DNA from: Chloroflexota bacterium
Lineage (GTDB): Bacteria; Chloroflexota; Chloroflexia; Chloroflexales; Roseiflexaceae
DNA: 44,005 bases
Reading direction: 5' to 3'
Assembly: GCA_030550675.1 (NCBI GenBank)
Contig: JAUQOW010000006.1
Span: forward strand, 1 to 44,005
Below, in pieces: positions 12,847 to 22,375 of this stretch. The position numbers and the translations under genes are program-made. Position 1 is the stretch's first letter. Every line of letters starts with the position of its first letter. A model generated the notes under the pieces. The model had not been told where the DNA came from. It did not search any database and saw nothing but the letters and a program-made list of their open reading frames with translations.

Positions 12847-13851
12847 ATGGCTACCACGACATCGACACCGGCGGCGTCTGGCGCTATTGAGCGATTGCAG
12901 TCGCGTTCCGAAGGACAGTGGGCGGTCGTCTTCCGCCGGTTCCGCCGCCATCGCCTGGCAATGGCAAGTCTCGCCATTCTGATCATTATCTTTGGCGCGT
13001 CGATCCTGGCGCCGTGGATCGCGCCCTTCCCGCGCGACGAGATAGGGCTGAACCGCACTCGCCTGCCGCCGATGAGCGCCGATCCGGTGACCGGGCAACT
13101 CCACATCCTCGGCACTGACCACCTGGGACGCGACTTCTTCACCCGCGTGATTTACGCAGCGCGTGTGTCGCTTATGGTCGCAATTTCGGTCACAACCCTG
13201 GTGGCGATCATCGGTTCGATCCTGGGTCTGCTGTCGGGATTCTTCGGCGGTTGGGTCGATAATACGATCAGCCGCATTATGGAGTTCGTGGCAACCATCC
13301 CGGACCTGCCGATTCTGCTGATCCTTAGTGCGATTATGATCCAGAACGCTGACCTGATTGTGCTGCCGTCCTGGATCATTGGTCCGGTCGCCTGGATTAT
13401 GGCGGTGCCGAACCGCGAGGCGACGCAGGTGGCGCTGCTGATCCTGGTGCTCGCATCGCTCGGTTGGGTCGGCGTGGCGCGCCTTATGCGCGGCATGGTG
13501 CTCCAGGTGCGCGAGATGCAGTACATCGAATCGGCGCGCGCTCTCGGCGGCTCGAGCGCCTGGATCCTGTTTAAGCACGTCTTCCCGAATGCCTTCCCGC
13601 CGTTGATCGTGGCGTTTACCCTCGGTCTCAACGGCGCGCTGGTGAGTGAGGTGGCGATCAGTTTCCTTGGCTTCGGCGTGCAGGATCCGACCCCAACCTG
13701 GGGCAACATGATGGGCTTTGCTACCAGTTATATGTTCAATCATCCGTGGATGCCGCTCATCCCCGGTCTGCCGATCTTTCTCTGTTCGCTGGCGTTCAAT
13801 TTTATTGGCGACGGGTTGCGTGATGCGCTCGATCCGCGATTGAAACTGTAA
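12847..13851 (+). CDS. dppC: ABC transporter permease, DppC-like
   Basis: A 334-residue second permease subunit. It has the N-terminal region typical of DppC (VVFRRFRRHRLAMASLAILI, a span, then a short external part with LGTDHLGRDFFTRVIYAARVSL), several further spans and the EAA motif in MQYIESARALGGSSAWILFKHVFPNAFPPL. The end GDGLRDALDPRL is characteristic of the subfamily. GAGGAG precedes the ATG, and the gene follows dppB by 12 bp. With DppB it forms the membrane channel of the transporter. Confidence 0.96.
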   Translation: MATTTSTPAASGAIERLQSRSEGQWAVVFRRFRRHRLAMASLAILIIIFGASILAPWIAPFPRDEIGLNRTRLPPMSADPVTGQLHILGTDHLGRDFFTRVIYAARVSLMVAISVTTLVAIIGSILGLLSGFFGGWVDNTISRIMEFVATIPDLPILLILSAIMIQNADLIVLPSWIIGPVAWIMAVPNREATQVALLILVLASLGWVGVARLMRGMVLQVREMQYIESARALGGSSAWILFKHVFPNAFPPLIVAFTLGLNGALVSEVAISFLGFGVQDPTPTWGNMMGFATSYMFNHPWMPLIPGLPIFLCSLAFNFIGDGLRDALDPRLKL

Positions 13852-13867
13852 GAGAATAGAACGAGTT

Positions 13868-14905
13868 GTGACGACCTCATCAGTTCCTGCGCCAGCAGTC
13901 GCTCCGCACAAAACGGCTGTCAATGGCGATGTTCTCCTCGAGGTTCGAGGATTGAAGACCTATTTCTTTACCGAGGCTGGCGTGGTGCGCGCCGTTGATG
14001 GCATCGACCTGACGGTGCGCCGCGGCGAGGCGCTCGGTATTGTCGGCGAAAGCGGGTGCGGCAAAAGCGTGACATCGCTCTCGATTATGCGCCTGATCCA
14101 GGACCCGCCAGGGAAAATCGTCGAGGGCGAGATTATCTTCGATGGCGTGAATATTCGCTCGCTCAGCGAAGAGGATATGCGCCATATCCGCGGCAACCGC
14201 ATCTCGATGATCTTTCAGCAGCCGACGACATGCCTCAATCCGGTGTTCAGAGTCGGCGATCAGATCATCGAAGCGCTCGAAATCCATCAGGGGTTGCGCG
14301 GCGAAGAGGCTCGCAAACGCGCCATTGAACTCTTCACGCTTGTCGGTCTGCCCGACCCAGAACGGCGTATCAACCAGTATCCGCACGAATTGTCGGGCGG
14401 GCAGGCGCAGCGCGTGATGATTGCAATGGCGCTGGCGTGCAACCCGGAACTCCTGATCGCCGATGAACCGACGACGGCGCTCGACGTGACGATTCAGGCG
14501 CAGATCCTCGACCTCATGCGCGAATTGCGCGAGAAGATCAATACGGCGATTATCCTGATCACCCACGATATGGGGGTGGTCGCCGAAATGGTCGACTCGG
14601 TCGCGGTGATGTATGCCGGTCAGATTGTCGAGTACGCTGATGTGCGCAGTCTTTTCGCCGAGCCAAAACATCCCTATACGCAGGGGTTGCTGGCATCGAT
14701 CCCGGTCCTGGGCGAAATCGTCGAGGAACTGGCGACCATTCCCGGCACGGTGCCAAGCCTGATTAATCCGCCAACCGGTTGCCGCTTCGCCGAACGCTGC
14801 GCGAAACGGTTTGCGCGCTGCGATGAGCCGCCGCCGATGTTTACGCTGGAGGGCGGACGACAGGTGCGCTGCTGGCTGTATGCGCCCGATGCGCAATCTT
14901 CCTGA
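13868..14905 (+). CDS. dppD: Peptide-type ABC transporter ATPase, DppD-like (copy 1)
   Basis: A 345-residue ATPase starting with GTG. It shows Walker A GESGCGKS, signature LSGGQAQR, Walker [13 protein letters not shown] and the H-loop in LITHDMGVV. The C-terminal oligo-HPY extension carries four cysteines in GCRFAERCAKRFARCDE and VRCW; related DppD/OppD proteins bind a 4Fe-4S cluster there. The Q-loop region reads IFQQPTTCLNPV instead of the usual [10 protein letters not shown] seen in copy 2, and the signature has QAQR where copy 2 has MRQR. It follows dppC by 16 bp. It is the first of a D-F-D-F ATPase series. Confidence 0.94.
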   Translation: MTTSSVPAPAVAPHKTAVNGDVLLEVRGLKTYFFTEAGVVRAVDGIDLTVRRGEALGIVGESGCGKSVTSLSIMRLIQDPPGKIVEGEIIFDGVNIRSLSEEDMRHIRGNRISMIFQQPTTCLNPVFRVGDQIIEALEIHQGLRGEEARKRAIELFTLVGLPDPERRINQYPHELSGGQAQRVMIAMALACNPELLIADEPTTALDVTIQAQILDLMRELREKINTAIILITHDMGVVAEMVDSVAVMYAGQIVEYADVRSLFAEPKHPYTQGLLASIPVLGEIVEELATIPGTVPSLINPPTGCRFAERCAKRFARCDEPPPMFTLEGGRQVRCWLYAPDAQSS

Positions 14906-14920
14906 AATGGACAGAATCGT

Positions 14921-15928
14921 ATGGCGACTGTAACACAGCGCAGCGTGTCGAACGATACGCTGCTGGAAGTCAATAACCTGGTCAAGCATTTTCCGATCAA
15001 AGGCGGCATTCTGCGCCGCACCGTCGCGGTCGTCAAGGCGGTCGACGGCGTCAGCTTCACGATCAAGCGCGGCGAAACGCTTGGGCTGGTCGGTGAGAGC
15101 GGCTGCGGCAAAACCACCACCGGGCGCACGATCCTGCGCCTCGAAAAGGCGACCGATGGCGAGGTGATCTTTGAAGGAAAGGATGTGCTCGCTGCCTCCG
15201 GCAGCCAGCTCAAGGCGCTCCGCCGCGATATGCAAATTGTCTTTCAAGACCCGTATGCCTCGCTCGACCCGCGCATGACGATCGGCGAAAGCGTGGCGGA
15301 AGGGTTGACCATCCACGGCATCGGCAGCAAAGCCGAGCGTATCGAGCGGGTGCGCGAAGTGCTGGCGAAAGTCGGCATGCACCCAAGCCATATGGAACGC
15401 TTCCCGCACGAATTCTCCGGCGGGCAGCGGCAGCGCATCGGCATCGCGCGCGCGCTGGTGATGAACCCCAAATTGATCGTGTGCGACGAGCCGGTGTCGG
15501 CGCTCGATGTGTCGATCCAGTCGCAGGTGCTCAACCTGCTGCGCAATCTGCAACAGGAATTCGGGCTGACCTATTTGTTCATCGCGCATAACCTCAGCGT
15601 CGTCGAGCATATCAGCAACCGCGTCGGCGTCATGTACCTGGGGAAGATGGTCGAACTGGCGGATCGCACTGAGCTTTTCCGCCGTCCGCTCCATCCGTAC
15701 ACGAAAGCGCTGATTTCCGCCATCCCGATCCCCAACCCGAACATCCGGCGCGAACGGATTATTCTGCAGGGGGATGTGCCTAGCCCGATCAACCCGCCGA
15801 AAGGGTGCCGCTTCCATCCGCGCTGCTGGATGGCGCGCGACATCTGCCGCGAGGTTGAACCAGCCTTTGAGGAAAAAACGTCTGGACACTGGTCAGCATG
15901 CCATTTCGCTCATGAAGTTTCGCCCTGA
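14921..15928 (+). CDS. dppF: Peptide-type ABC transporter ATPase, DppF-like (copy 1)
   Basis: A 335-residue ATPase of the DppF/OppF type. The N-terminal [25 protein letters not shown] is diagnostic of this partner subunit. Walker A is GESGCGKTT, the Q-loop [12 protein letters not shown], the signature [15 protein letters not shown], Walker [13 protein letters not shown], and the H-loop FIAHNLSVV. The C-terminal oligo-HPY part has Cys residues in [15 protein letters not shown]. It lies 15 bp after copy 1 of dppD and would form the asymmetric ATPase dimer with it. Confidence 0.95.
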   Translation: MATVTQRSVSNDTLLEVNNLVKHFPIKGGILRRTVAVVKAVDGVSFTIKRGETLGLVGESGCGKTTTGRTILRLEKATDGEVIFEGKDVLAASGSQLKALRRDMQIVFQDPYASLDPRMTIGESVAEGLTIHGIGSKAERIERVREVLAKVGMHPSHMERFPHEFSGGQRQRIGIARALVMNPKLIVCDEPVSALDVSIQSQVLNLLRNLQQEFGLTYLFIAHNLSVVEHISNRVGVMYLGKMVELADRTELFRRPLHPYTKALISAIPIPNPNIRRERIILQGDVPSPINPPKGCRFHPRCWMARDICREVEPAFEEKTSGHWSACHFAHEVSP

Positions 15929-15940
15929 TGGAGATCGCCC

Positions 15941-16960
15941 ATGTCACAACCGCTGCTCGTCGTTAAGAACCTCGAGACTCAGTTCAAGACTCAGGATGGC
16001 GTCGTCAAGGCTGTCAACAACGTTTCTTTCCACGTGGATCGCGGTGAGACTCTCGGCATCGTCGGCGAGAGCGGTTCGGGAAAGAGCGTCACCTCGCTGT
16101 CGATCATGCGCCTCATTCCCAATCCGCCAGGAAAAATCGTCGGCGGAGAGATTATCTTCGACGGCGAGAATCTGCTCGATTACACGGAAGAGGAGATGCG
16201 CCACATTCGCGGTAACCGGATTGCGATGATCTTTCAAGACCCAATGACCTCGCTCAATCCGGTGCTGACGATCGGGCGGCAGATCACTGAGTCGCTTGAA
16301 CTTCACATGAAACTGACCCCCAGAGAAGCGCGTAATCGAGCGATTGAACTGTTGCAGATGGTCGGCATTCCCAGCGCCGCGCGGCGTATTGATGACTACC
16401 CGCACCAGTTCTCCGGCGGCATGCGGCAGCGCGTGATGATTGCGATGGCGCTGTCGTGCAACCCGGAACTGCTGATTGCCGATGAGCCGACGACCGCGCT
16501 TGATGTGACGATTCAGGCGCAGATCCTGGAACTCATTCAGCGGTTGCAGCACGAACTCGGCACGGCTGTCATTATCATCACCCATGACCTTGGAGTGGTC
16601 GCCGGGATGGCAGACCGGGTCATCGTCATGTATGCCGGGCGGATCGTGGAAGAAGGACCCACCGAAGAGATTTTCGCCCGTCCGCGTATGCCGTACACTA
16701 TCGGGCTGCTGCGCTCGATTCCGCGTCTCGATGAGGAGGAGGGGCGCAAGCTGACGCCGATCCGCGGTCTGCCGCCAGACCTGATCAACCTGCCGCAGAT
16801 CTGCCCGTTCAGCCCGCGCTGCGACTACTTCATCCCCGGCAAGTGCGACCAGCAGGTTCCGCCGTTGCGCGAGGTGGTTCCCGGTCACAAGGCGGCCTGC
16901 CTGTTCGACATCACCCTTGAAACGCCGCTCCCTACCACCGGCGGCGAAGTGCCAGCGTAA
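15941..16960 (+). CDS. dppD: Peptide-type ABC transporter ATPase, DppD-like (copy 2)
   Basis: A 339-residue ATPase closely similar to the DppD-like copy at 13868. It has canonical motifs: Walker [10 protein letters not shown]-loop [11 protein letters not shown], signature [15 protein letters not shown], Walker [14 protein letters not shown]-loop IITHDLGVV. The C-terminal oligo-HPY part has Cys residues in [19 protein letters not shown] and KAACLF, the possible 4Fe-4S site. A GGAG sequence precedes the ATG. It starts 12 bp after dppF copy 1. Because its motifs are fully standard, it may be the main D subunit, while copy 1 is the derived one. Confidence 0.95.
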   Translation: MSQPLLVVKNLETQFKTQDGVVKAVNNVSFHVDRGETLGIVGESGSGKSVTSLSIMRLIPNPPGKIVGGEIIFDGENLLDYTEEEMRHIRGNRIAMIFQDPMTSLNPVLTIGRQITESLELHMKLTPREARNRAIELLQMVGIPSAARRIDDYPHQFSGGMRQRVMIAMALSCNPELLIADEPTTALDVTIQAQILELIQRLQHELGTAVIIITHDLGVVAGMADRVIVMYAGRIVEEGPTEEIFARPRMPYTIGLLRSIPRLDEEEGRKLTPIRGLPPDLINLPQICPFSPRCDYFIPGKCDQQVPPLREVVPGHKAACLFDITLETPLPTTGGEVPA

Positions 16961-16987
16961 CTGTACAGCGAATGAGGGACGAGTGCG

Positions 16988-18019
16988 ATGAGCGAAGCTT
17001 CGACTGATCTGATTCAGGTGCGCAACCTGAAGATGCATTTCCCGGTCATGAAGGGCGCGATTATCAAGCGCACCGTCGGGTATATCAAAGCGGTCGATGG
17101 AGTGACATTCTCGATCAAGCGCGGCGAGACCCTGGGGCTGGTCGGCGAGAGCGGCTGCGGTAAATCGACCACCGGGCGCGCTATCCTGCAACTCTACAAG
17201 CCAACCGCTGGCGAGGTGCTGTTTCAGGGAACCGATCTGACCCGGTTGAAGGGTGAAGAGTTGCGGCGTATGCGGCGCAAGGTGCAGATGATCTTCCAGG
17301 ACCCGTATGCGTCGCTCAACCCGCGCATGACGGTCGGCGACATTATTGGCGAGCCGATTGCGGTGCATAACCTGCGCCAGGGGAAGGCTGCCATCCGCGA
17401 GCGCGTCCAGGAACTGCTTGAACTTGTCGGTCTCAACCCCTATTTCATCAACCGCTATCCCCACGAGTTCTCCGGCGGGCAGCGGCAACGCATCGGCATC
17501 GCGCGCGCCCTGGCGGTCGAGCCGGAGTTCGTGGTCTGCGACGAGCCGGTGTCGGCGCTCGACGTGTCGATTCAGGCGCAGGTGCTCAATTTGCTCGAAG
17601 ACCTCCAGCATCGCCTGGGGCTGACCTACCTGTTTATCGCGCACGGTCTGGCAGTGGTGAAACACATTAGCGACCGGGTGGCGGTGATGTACCTGGGGAA
17701 GGTCGTTGAACTGGCGGAGGGGAAGAAACTCTACGCCATGCCGATGCATCCCTACACGCAGGCGCTCCTGTCTGCCGCTCCCATTCCCGACCCGACCGTC
17801 GAGCGGAAGCGGCAACGCATCATCCTGGAAGGCGACGTGCCAAGTCCGCTCAATCCGCCGCCGGGATGCCACTTCCATACCCGCTGCCCCATTGCTATCG
17901 ACCGCTGCAAAGTCGAAGAGCCGCCGTTCAAGGACTACGGCGACGGGCATTTCGTCGCCTGCTGGCGCGCGCCAGAGTCAATCGAGTTGATGGAGCAGTA
18001 CGCAGTGCGTCCGTCGTAG
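16988..18019 (+). CDS. dppF: Peptide-type ABC transporter ATPase, DppF-like (copy 2)
   Basis: A 343-residue DppF-type ATPase, last gene of the transporter operon. The N-terminal [24 protein letters not shown] is typical of the F subunit. Walker A is GESGCGKST, the Q-loop [12 protein letters not shown], the signature [15 protein letters not shown], Walker [12 protein letters not shown]. The H-loop reads FIAHGLAVV, keeping the His but with Gly after it. The C-terminal oligo-HPY domain has [11 protein letters not shown]. Gene order and similarity to the copy at 14921 show that a dppD-dppF pair was duplicated. A repeat hairpin follows at 18067. Confidence 0.95.
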   Translation: MSEASTDLIQVRNLKMHFPVMKGAIIKRTVGYIKAVDGVTFSIKRGETLGLVGESGCGKSTTGRAILQLYKPTAGEVLFQGTDLTRLKGEELRRMRRKVQMIFQDPYASLNPRMTVGDIIGEPIAVHNLRQGKAAIRERVQELLELVGLNPYFINRYPHEFSGGQRQRIGIARALAVEPEFVVCDEPVSALDVSIQAQVLNLLEDLQHRLGLTYLFIAHGLAVVKHISDRVAVMYLGKVVELAEGKKLYAMPMHPYTQALLSAAPIPDPTVERKRQRIILEGDVPSPLNPPPGCHFHTRCPIAIDRCKVEEPPFKDYGDGHFVACWRAPESIELMEQYAVRPS

Positions 18020-18032
18020 GCGAGAGGCTTCT

Positions 18033-18135
18033 GGTTGAACGTTGAACGTGGAAAAGTTGCACGTAGGGGCGCGCCGCTGGCGCGCCCGTGCGAACGTCGC
18101 ACAGTGAACAGTAAAATTTACCCGTTGAACGTGGA
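18033..18135. repeat. Dispersed hairpin repeat flanked by AACGT-type motifs
   Basis: A perfect palindrome, GGGCGCGCC-GCT-GGCGCGCCC (18067-18087), is flanked by TTGAACGTTGAACGTGG (from 18033) and CCGTTGAACGTGG (from 18119). The same two ingredients occur at 20984-21190. The hairpin lies after the last ATPase gene and may also serve as its 3' end. The remaining sequence to 18250 holds a CCCTACTCCCTACTG run and no gene. Confidence 0.65.
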
Positions 18136-18250
18136 CAGGTGAGGTAAGAGGCAAGAGGGTAAAGGCGGAAGGCGGCAAGTGCATCCCTGCTCCCTACTCC
18201 CTACTGCCTCACCAGTTCCTGGTTCTCATAACCTTCAGAAAGCAGGTATC

Positions 18251-18397
18251 ATGACTATTGGCTGGACTGAGGCGCTGATTATCTTCATCCTGGTGGCGTT
18301 TCTCGTGGCGCTGGCGTTTCGCGGCGGCTATGTTCGCGGACGGATGAAGCGCACCTCAGCGCCGCGCAACCGCCAAGATCGCACCACGCCCGATTGA
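18251..18397 (+). CDS. Small single-span membrane protein
   Basis: A 48-residue ORF with one hydrophobic segment (GWTEALIIFILVAFLVALAF, about residues 4-23) followed by a strongly basic tail (RGRMKR, RNRQDR). The pattern, a short N terminus, one helix and positive residues inside, fits a bitopic inner-membrane protein. The first residues recall the membrane helix of TatA-like proteins, but the amphipathic helix that defines them is absent. The start at 18251 has a weak AGCAGG site. It ends 25 bp before the Uma2-type gene and may be co-transcribed with it. Function unknown. Confidence 0.6.
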   Translation: MTIGWTEALIIFILVAFLVALAFRGGYVRGRMKRTSAPRNRQDRTTPD

Positions 18398-18422
18398 TGC
18401 GCGCCAGCGAAGGAGATGCTCG

Positions 18423-19130
18423 ATGAAGGTGAAGAAACCGTCAGCAATGGCTGTGCGCTCGCACACGAAACCGCCATTCGTTCACTACTACGATCTGCAT
18501 CCCACGAAAGAGGATCTGATGGGCGAGAGCGCAGCGCAGTCAACCCTGATCCACTATCTGTTAAGTGTCCTCGCCCGTCTGTTCCATAACAAGAAGTGCT
18601 TCATCGTCAGCAACCTGAACATCTACCAGCGTCGTCGTCGCTATGAATACCCGCTGGCGCCGGATATCGCCGTGTTCAAGGGAGTGACTATTCCTAACCC
18701 TGCAGCGCGCGAATTCCGCAGTTGGCGATTGTACGAGCCAGATCGACCGCCGCCACAGGTGGTGTTTGAATTCAGTTCCGAGGAAACATGGAAGGCGGAC
18801 GTCGAAGAGAAACCAGCGCGCTATGCAGCGCTGGGCGTGCGGGAATACATCGCCTACGACCCGAATGATCCGCCGTACTGGCCTGCAGCTATGGGGCGGT
18901 TGCGCGTCTGGCGGTACACCAGCGGTCAGGCGGTCGAGGCAGGCGCTGATGAGCAGGGTCGCATCTGGAGCGATGAACTGGAATGCTGGCTGATGCCTGA
19001 TGGTTCGCTCCTGCGCCTCGTGCTCCCTGACGGACGCATTGCCCCGACCGAGGCGGAGGCGGAACGCGCCGCACGCGAAGTCGCCTGGGCGAAACTGCGT
19101 GAGTTAGGCATCGATCCGCAGAGCTTGTAA
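18423..19130 (+). CDS. Uma2-family (DUF820) putative restriction-endonuclease-like protein
   Basis: A 235-residue protein of the Uma2/DUF820 family with a PD-(D/E)XK-like fold. Seen are the catalytic-type motifs LAPDIAVFKG and VVFEFSSEETWKADVEEKPARYAALGVREYIAYDP, then a C-terminal part (GRIWSDELECWLMPDGSLLRLVLPDG, and EAEAERAAREVAWAKLRELGIDP) typical of these proteins. GAAGGAG precedes the ATG. The family is widespread and expanded in Chloroflexota and cyanobacteria; most members have no known function, although a nuclease role is inferred from the fold. No partner gene is nearby. Confidence 0.88.
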   Translation: MKVKKPSAMAVRSHTKPPFVHYYDLHPTKEDLMGESAAQSTLIHYLLSVLARLFHNKKCFIVSNLNIYQRRRRYEYPLAPDIAVFKGVTIPNPAAREFRSWRLYEPDRPPPQVVFEFSSEETWKADVEEKPARYAALGVREYIAYDPNDPPYWPAAMGRLRVWRYTSGQAVEAGADEQGRIWSDELECWLMPDGSLLRLVLPDGRIAPTEAEAERAAREVAWAKLRELGIDPQSL

Positions 19131-19219
19131 GCGCCTCCCCCCCGTGAATGTTACTTGCGTCTGCGTGGCGCCGCTGGCATCGCCAGATGCAACGGCATTG
19201 CGCCTCCGTCCCGCGACGC

Positions 19220-19350
19220 TCACAAGGGTAGAGTTTTTCAGGCGCGCCCTCGTGATGATCGCTTGTTTCAGGCATCAGGATGCGCAAACTCCCCCTTCTC
19301 CCACAAGGGGAGAAGGGGGCGGAGGGGATGAGAGGAAAAAAGGTATCAGG
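19220..19350 (+). repeat. 130-bp dispersed element, copy 1
   Basis: This stretch matches 43876-44005 over its whole length: TCACAAGGG, GAGTTTTTCAGGCGCGCCCTCGTG, CGCTTGTTTCAGGC, then a hairpin with perfect 12-bp arms (19291-19302 and 19308-19319), and a tail GATGAG-GGAAA ending in TCAGG. It lies in a 302-bp gap between the convergent Uma2 and chbG-like genes, where the hairpin could stop transcription. I see no gene in the gap. Confidence 0.85.
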
Positions 19351-19432
19351 ACGCGGTAAACATCCCTCGCACCCAAAAACCCTACCCCTGTGAGGTCCCG
19401 CGCCGCCCCATGAATGGTGACAGTCACATTCA

Positions 19433-20320
19433 TCACCCGTTCCGCAGCACATCGCGGATCGGGCGCCAGCCAATGACCTGGATGCCCTGATCGCGCACCC
19501 AGATGCGTAGCCCGGCGTCGCAGAACGCCTCATAGTCCGCCGTGCGAGCGCGCCAGTCGCTGGCGATGGCGCGCAGTTCCGGCGTGTCGATCGCCGGGTG
19601 AATGATGAAGTAGCTCAAACCCGGCGGCAACGCGCCAAGCAGTCGTTTCGCCGTTTCCACTCGATCCTCATGCTGGTCGAGCGGCATGCCGACCAGATGA
19701 TCCGCCATCACCATGCCCTGCGCCTCCAGTTGTGGAATTGCCTGACGCGCAAAGGCGATCATCTCTTCCGGCATGCCCTGTTCGCGCATACGCTCCTCGC
19801 TCAGGCGCGGCACAAGCGGCGGCACATGCGCGCGAGCGGCGGCGGCGAGGTACGCGGGAAGAAAATGGGGCGCAAACGCTGCTCCCATATGGGAGTCGAT
19901 GTGGGTGACATCAATGCCGCTCGCAAGCGCCCTGTCAACTTGAGCGTTCAATTCCGCAGCGACGGCGGCGGGATGAGCCTGCGCCTGAACCGCAGGCGTT
20001 GTGCGAGGCAGATACCCTTCATCGTCCAGCAATCCCGACGCCGGATCGCGGGTGCTGAGCGGTCCCCAACGGTACCTATCCCACTCACAGGTAAGCGTCG
20101 TGTGGACGCCAATATCGGCGGACGGCGTCGCGCGGGCATACTCGGCGACGGCGGGAAACCACGAGCAGGGAACCATCGTCGCCGCCGACGAGACTAGCCC
20201 GACATCAAAGAGTTCAGCGACGGCTGGAATAGTCGCGTGACACATGCCGAGATCGTCAGCGTGAATAATCACCACGCGGTCATCGGCGCGAAACCCGAGG
20301 CGTGCAAGAATAGGGTTCAT
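19433..20320 (-). CDS. ChbG/HpnK (YdjC) family carbohydrate deacetylase
   Basis: A 295-residue YdjC-fold protein. The metal site is visible in VVIIHADDLGMCHATI (His20, Asp22/23), DIGVHTTLTCEW (His73) and HIDSHMG; a late FIIHPAI segment completes the barrel. Family members deacetylate chito-oligosaccharides (ChbG) or hopanoid-linked N-acetylglucosamine (HpnK). The sequence alone does not tell which substrate applies. An ACGGAG site precedes the ATG. It is 14 bp downstream of pdxH on the same strand and probably in the same transcript. Confidence 0.93.
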   Translation of the reverse strand: MNPILARLGFRADDRVVIIHADDLGMCHATIPAVAELFDVGLVSSAATMVPCSWFPAVAEYARATPSADIGVHTTLTCEWDRYRWGPLSTRDPASGLLDDEGYLPRTTPAVQAQAHPAAVAAELNAQVDRALASGIDVTHIDSHMGAAFAPHFLPAYLAAAARAHVPPLVPRLSEERMREQGMPEEMIAFARQAIPQLEAQGMVMADHLVGMPLDQHEDRVETAKRLLGALPPGLSYFIIHPAIDTPELRAIASDWRARTADYEAFCDAGLRIWVRDQGIQVIGWRPIRDVLRNG

Positions 20321-20334
20321 GGCTTGCTCCGTTG

Positions 20335-20970
20335 CTATGGCGATAAACGCTCAATAACCCAGCCACCGGCGTCGCGCCGGTAACGCAGACGGTCATGAAG
20401 GCGACTCGGGCGTCCCTGCCAGAACTCGATGGCATCGGGAACGACACGGAACCCGCCCCAGAACGGCGGACGCGGGATCTCGCGCCCGGCATAGAACTGT
20501 TCCAGCTCGGCGACGCGTCGCTCCAGTTCGGCGCGGCTGCCGATAACGCCGCTCTGACGCGATGCCCACGCGCCAATACGACTGCCGTTCGGTCGTGAAG
20601 CGAAGTAAGCGTCGGATTCTTCGGGGGAAACGCGCTCGACGCGCCCCTCAATGCGGACCTGGCGCTCCAGTTCGGGCCAGTAGAACACCAGCGCCGCCCA
20701 CGGATTCGCCGCCAGCTCCGCACCCTTCCGACTCTCGTAGTTGGTGAAGAAGACGAAACCGCCGTTATCCACGCCCTTGAGCAGCACCATGCGCGCTGAG
20801 GGTTTGCCGTCGGGCGTGGCGGTTGCCAGGGTCATGGCGTTTGGTTCGATCAGCCCTGCCTCAACGGCCTGATCGAACCAGCGCTGAAACTGGACGATCG
20901 GGTCGGGATCAACGTCAGATTCGCTCAACCCGTGCCGGGTGTATTCTTTTCGGAGATCGGCGATGGACAT
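20335..20970 (-). CDS. pdxH: Pyridoxamine/pyridoxine 5'-phosphate oxidase
   Basis: A 211-residue FMN enzyme that makes pyridoxal 5'-phosphate, the last step of vitamin B6 synthesis or salvage. Diagnostic segments are [30 protein letters not shown] (FMN and substrate binding), [27 protein letters not shown]-like [45 protein letters not shown], and the conserved end VIERLSP. The start at 20970, behind AGGAAG, is chosen over an ATG 27 bp upstream that reads from the intergenic AACGTTGCA-type repeat. The neighbour in the operon is the chbG-like gene. Confidence 0.97.
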   Translation of the reverse strand: MSIADLRKEYTRHGLSESDVDPDPIVQFQRWFDQAVEAGLIEPNAMTLATATPDGKPSARMVLLKGVDNGGFVFFTNYESRKGAELAANPWAALVFYWPELERQVRIEGRVERVSPEESDAYFASRPNGSRIGAWASRQSGVIGSRAELERRVAELEQFYAGREIPRPPFWGGFRVVPDAIEFWQGRPSRLHDRLRYRRDAGGWVIERLSP

Positions 20971-20983
20971 AATCTTCCTGCCT

Positions 20984-21190
20984 TCAACGTGCAACATTCA
21001 CACGGGCGCGCCACCGGCGCCCCAGGCGTGCCATCGGCGCGCCCCTACCCGCGGCGTTCCCGCCTGCAACGCGCAACGCTGACGTGGGCGCGCCTCCGGC
21101 GCGCTGGGCGTGCCATCGGCACGCCCCTACGACCTGCTGCGTTCCCGCATGCAACGTTCAACGTGTAACATGCAACGTGCAACATTCATA
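20984..21190. repeat. 82-bp tandem repeat with hairpins and AACGT motifs
   Basis: Copy 1 (21004-21085) and copy 2 (from 21086 to about 21167) share GGGCGCGCC, CCGGCGC, GGCGTGCCATCGGC, CGCCCCTAC and GCGTTCCCGC-TGCAACG, with a 3-bp insertion in copy 2. The distal part continues as GCAACGTTCAACGTG-AACATGCAACGTGCAAC to about 21186. It belongs to the same family as 18033-18135. It fills the gap between pdxH and the glycosyltransferase gene and supplies the last codons and stop of the latter. Confidence 0.8.
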
Positions 21191-22291
21191 GACCGCCAAA
21201 ATCTCCTGCGCTGCACGCTGCCAGGAGAAGGATGCCGCGCGTTCAAGACCGGCGGCGCGCAGGGTGACGCGCAGCATCGGATCGGCAAACGCCTGATCGA
21301 TAGCCGCCGCCAGCGCATACGGGTCATCGGGGTCTACCAGCAGCGCCGCATCGCCAACGACCTCGGGCAGGCTTCCAGCGCGGCTGCAGATCACCGGCGC
21401 ACCGCACGCCATCGCTTCCAGCGGCGGCAATCCAAACCCTTCGTAGCGCGACGGGTAGACGAAGAGCGTTGCGCTGCCGTACAGCGCAGGCAGATCGGCT
21501 TCGGCAATCGGTCCCAGGTCGCGGATGCAGGGGTGATCGAACGTCAGCGCCCCGCGCCCGCGGTGACCCGCCAGGATCAGCCACGAATCATTCCCCTGCC
21601 GCCCGGCAGCCGACAGACGCCACGCTTTCACAAGAGTCTCAACGTTCTTGTGCGGTTTGTCGGATGTTACACAGAGCGCAAACGTCTCTGGCAGTTGATA
21701 CCGCGCCCGTACCGCTCTCACCGACTCCGGTTCAGCAGGGCGAAAGCGTTCATCCACTCCGCCATGCACCACGTCAATCCGCGAAGCCGGTATGCGATAG
21801 ACACGCACAATGTCGTCACGTGAACGATACGATGAGGTGACAATCCGTCGCGCTGAGCGAAACGCCAGGCGAACCGACAGATCAAAGAACAGACGCGCGC
21901 GCAGCGACGACTCGCGCGGGAAAAGACGCGGAATGATGTCGTACAGCGTCACGACGGCAGGACAGGGAAGACCGACGTAAGGAAAGACATAATAGGGCGA
22001 GTGATACACATCGACGCGCGCCAGGCGCAGCAGCGCAGGCAGGGCGATCTGTCCGGCAACGCTGAACGGCGGAGGCGCAGCGAGCGCCCGCACCCTGGGT
22101 GAATACAGCAAACTCCGCACATCGTACCGCGTATTCAGCGGAGAGCGGCCACCCGCAGCATCCTGCGCGATAACGAAGATGAACCGGTGTGTCGTATCAA
22201 GCGCGGCGAACGCCGACGCCAGGCTAAAGGCATAGCGTCCAATTCCGGGAAAATGGTCATTGACAAAGCGCAGGTCAAAAGCGACATTCAT
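21158..22291 (-). CDS. Glycosyltransferase, GT4 family
   Basis: A 377-residue retaining glycosyltransferase with a GT-B fold. Seen are the N-terminal [14 protein letters not shown] loop, the acceptor-domain region with [13 protein letters not shown], the inter-domain [12 protein letters not shown], and the donor-site E-x7-E motif in [21 protein letters not shown], then [16 protein letters not shown]. It probably transfers a sugar from a nucleotide or phosphate donor to a cell-surface or storage glycan. I start at 22291, where the conserved fold begins; the ribosome site is weak. The last residues (CTLHVTR) and the stop are encoded by an intergenic repeat. The GH130 gene lies 106 bp upstream on the same strand. 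Confidence 0.93.
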   Translation of the reverse strand: MNVAFDLRFVNDHFPGIGRYAFSLASAFAALDTTHRFIFVIAQDAAGGRSPLNTRYDVRSLLYSPRVRALAAPPPFSVAGQIALPALLRLARVDVYHSPYYVFPYVGLPCPAVVTLYDIIPRLFPRESSLRARLFFDLSVRLAFRSARRIVTSSYRSRDDIVRVYRIPASRIDVVHGGVDERFRPAEPESVRAVRARYQLPETFALCVTSDKPHKNVETLVKAWRLSAAGRQGNDSWLILAGHRGRGALTFDHPCIRDLGPIAEADLPALYGSATLFVYPSRYEGFGLPPLEAMACGAPVICSRAGSLPEVVGDAALLVDPDDPYALAAAIDQAFADPMLRVTLRAAGLERAASFSWQRAAQEILAVYECCTLHVTR

Positions 22292-22375
22292 AAGGTTCGC
22301 CGGAACTGGACGCATGCGGTGTGCAACGCCCCGCCACACACCATGAGAACACCCACATACCCGGAGATGATGCAA

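Noticed and set aside
13880-15889. A 669-codon minus-strand ORF, with a similar 668-codon ORF at 15944-17950
   Set aside because: Both are antisense shadows of the ATPase genes, produced by codon bias in GC-rich DNA. Their translations show no domain and they resemble each other only because the sense genes are duplicates.
18251-18397. TatA-type translocase subunit
   Set aside because: Only the first membrane helix is similar; the amphipathic helix and Phe-Gly hinge are missing.
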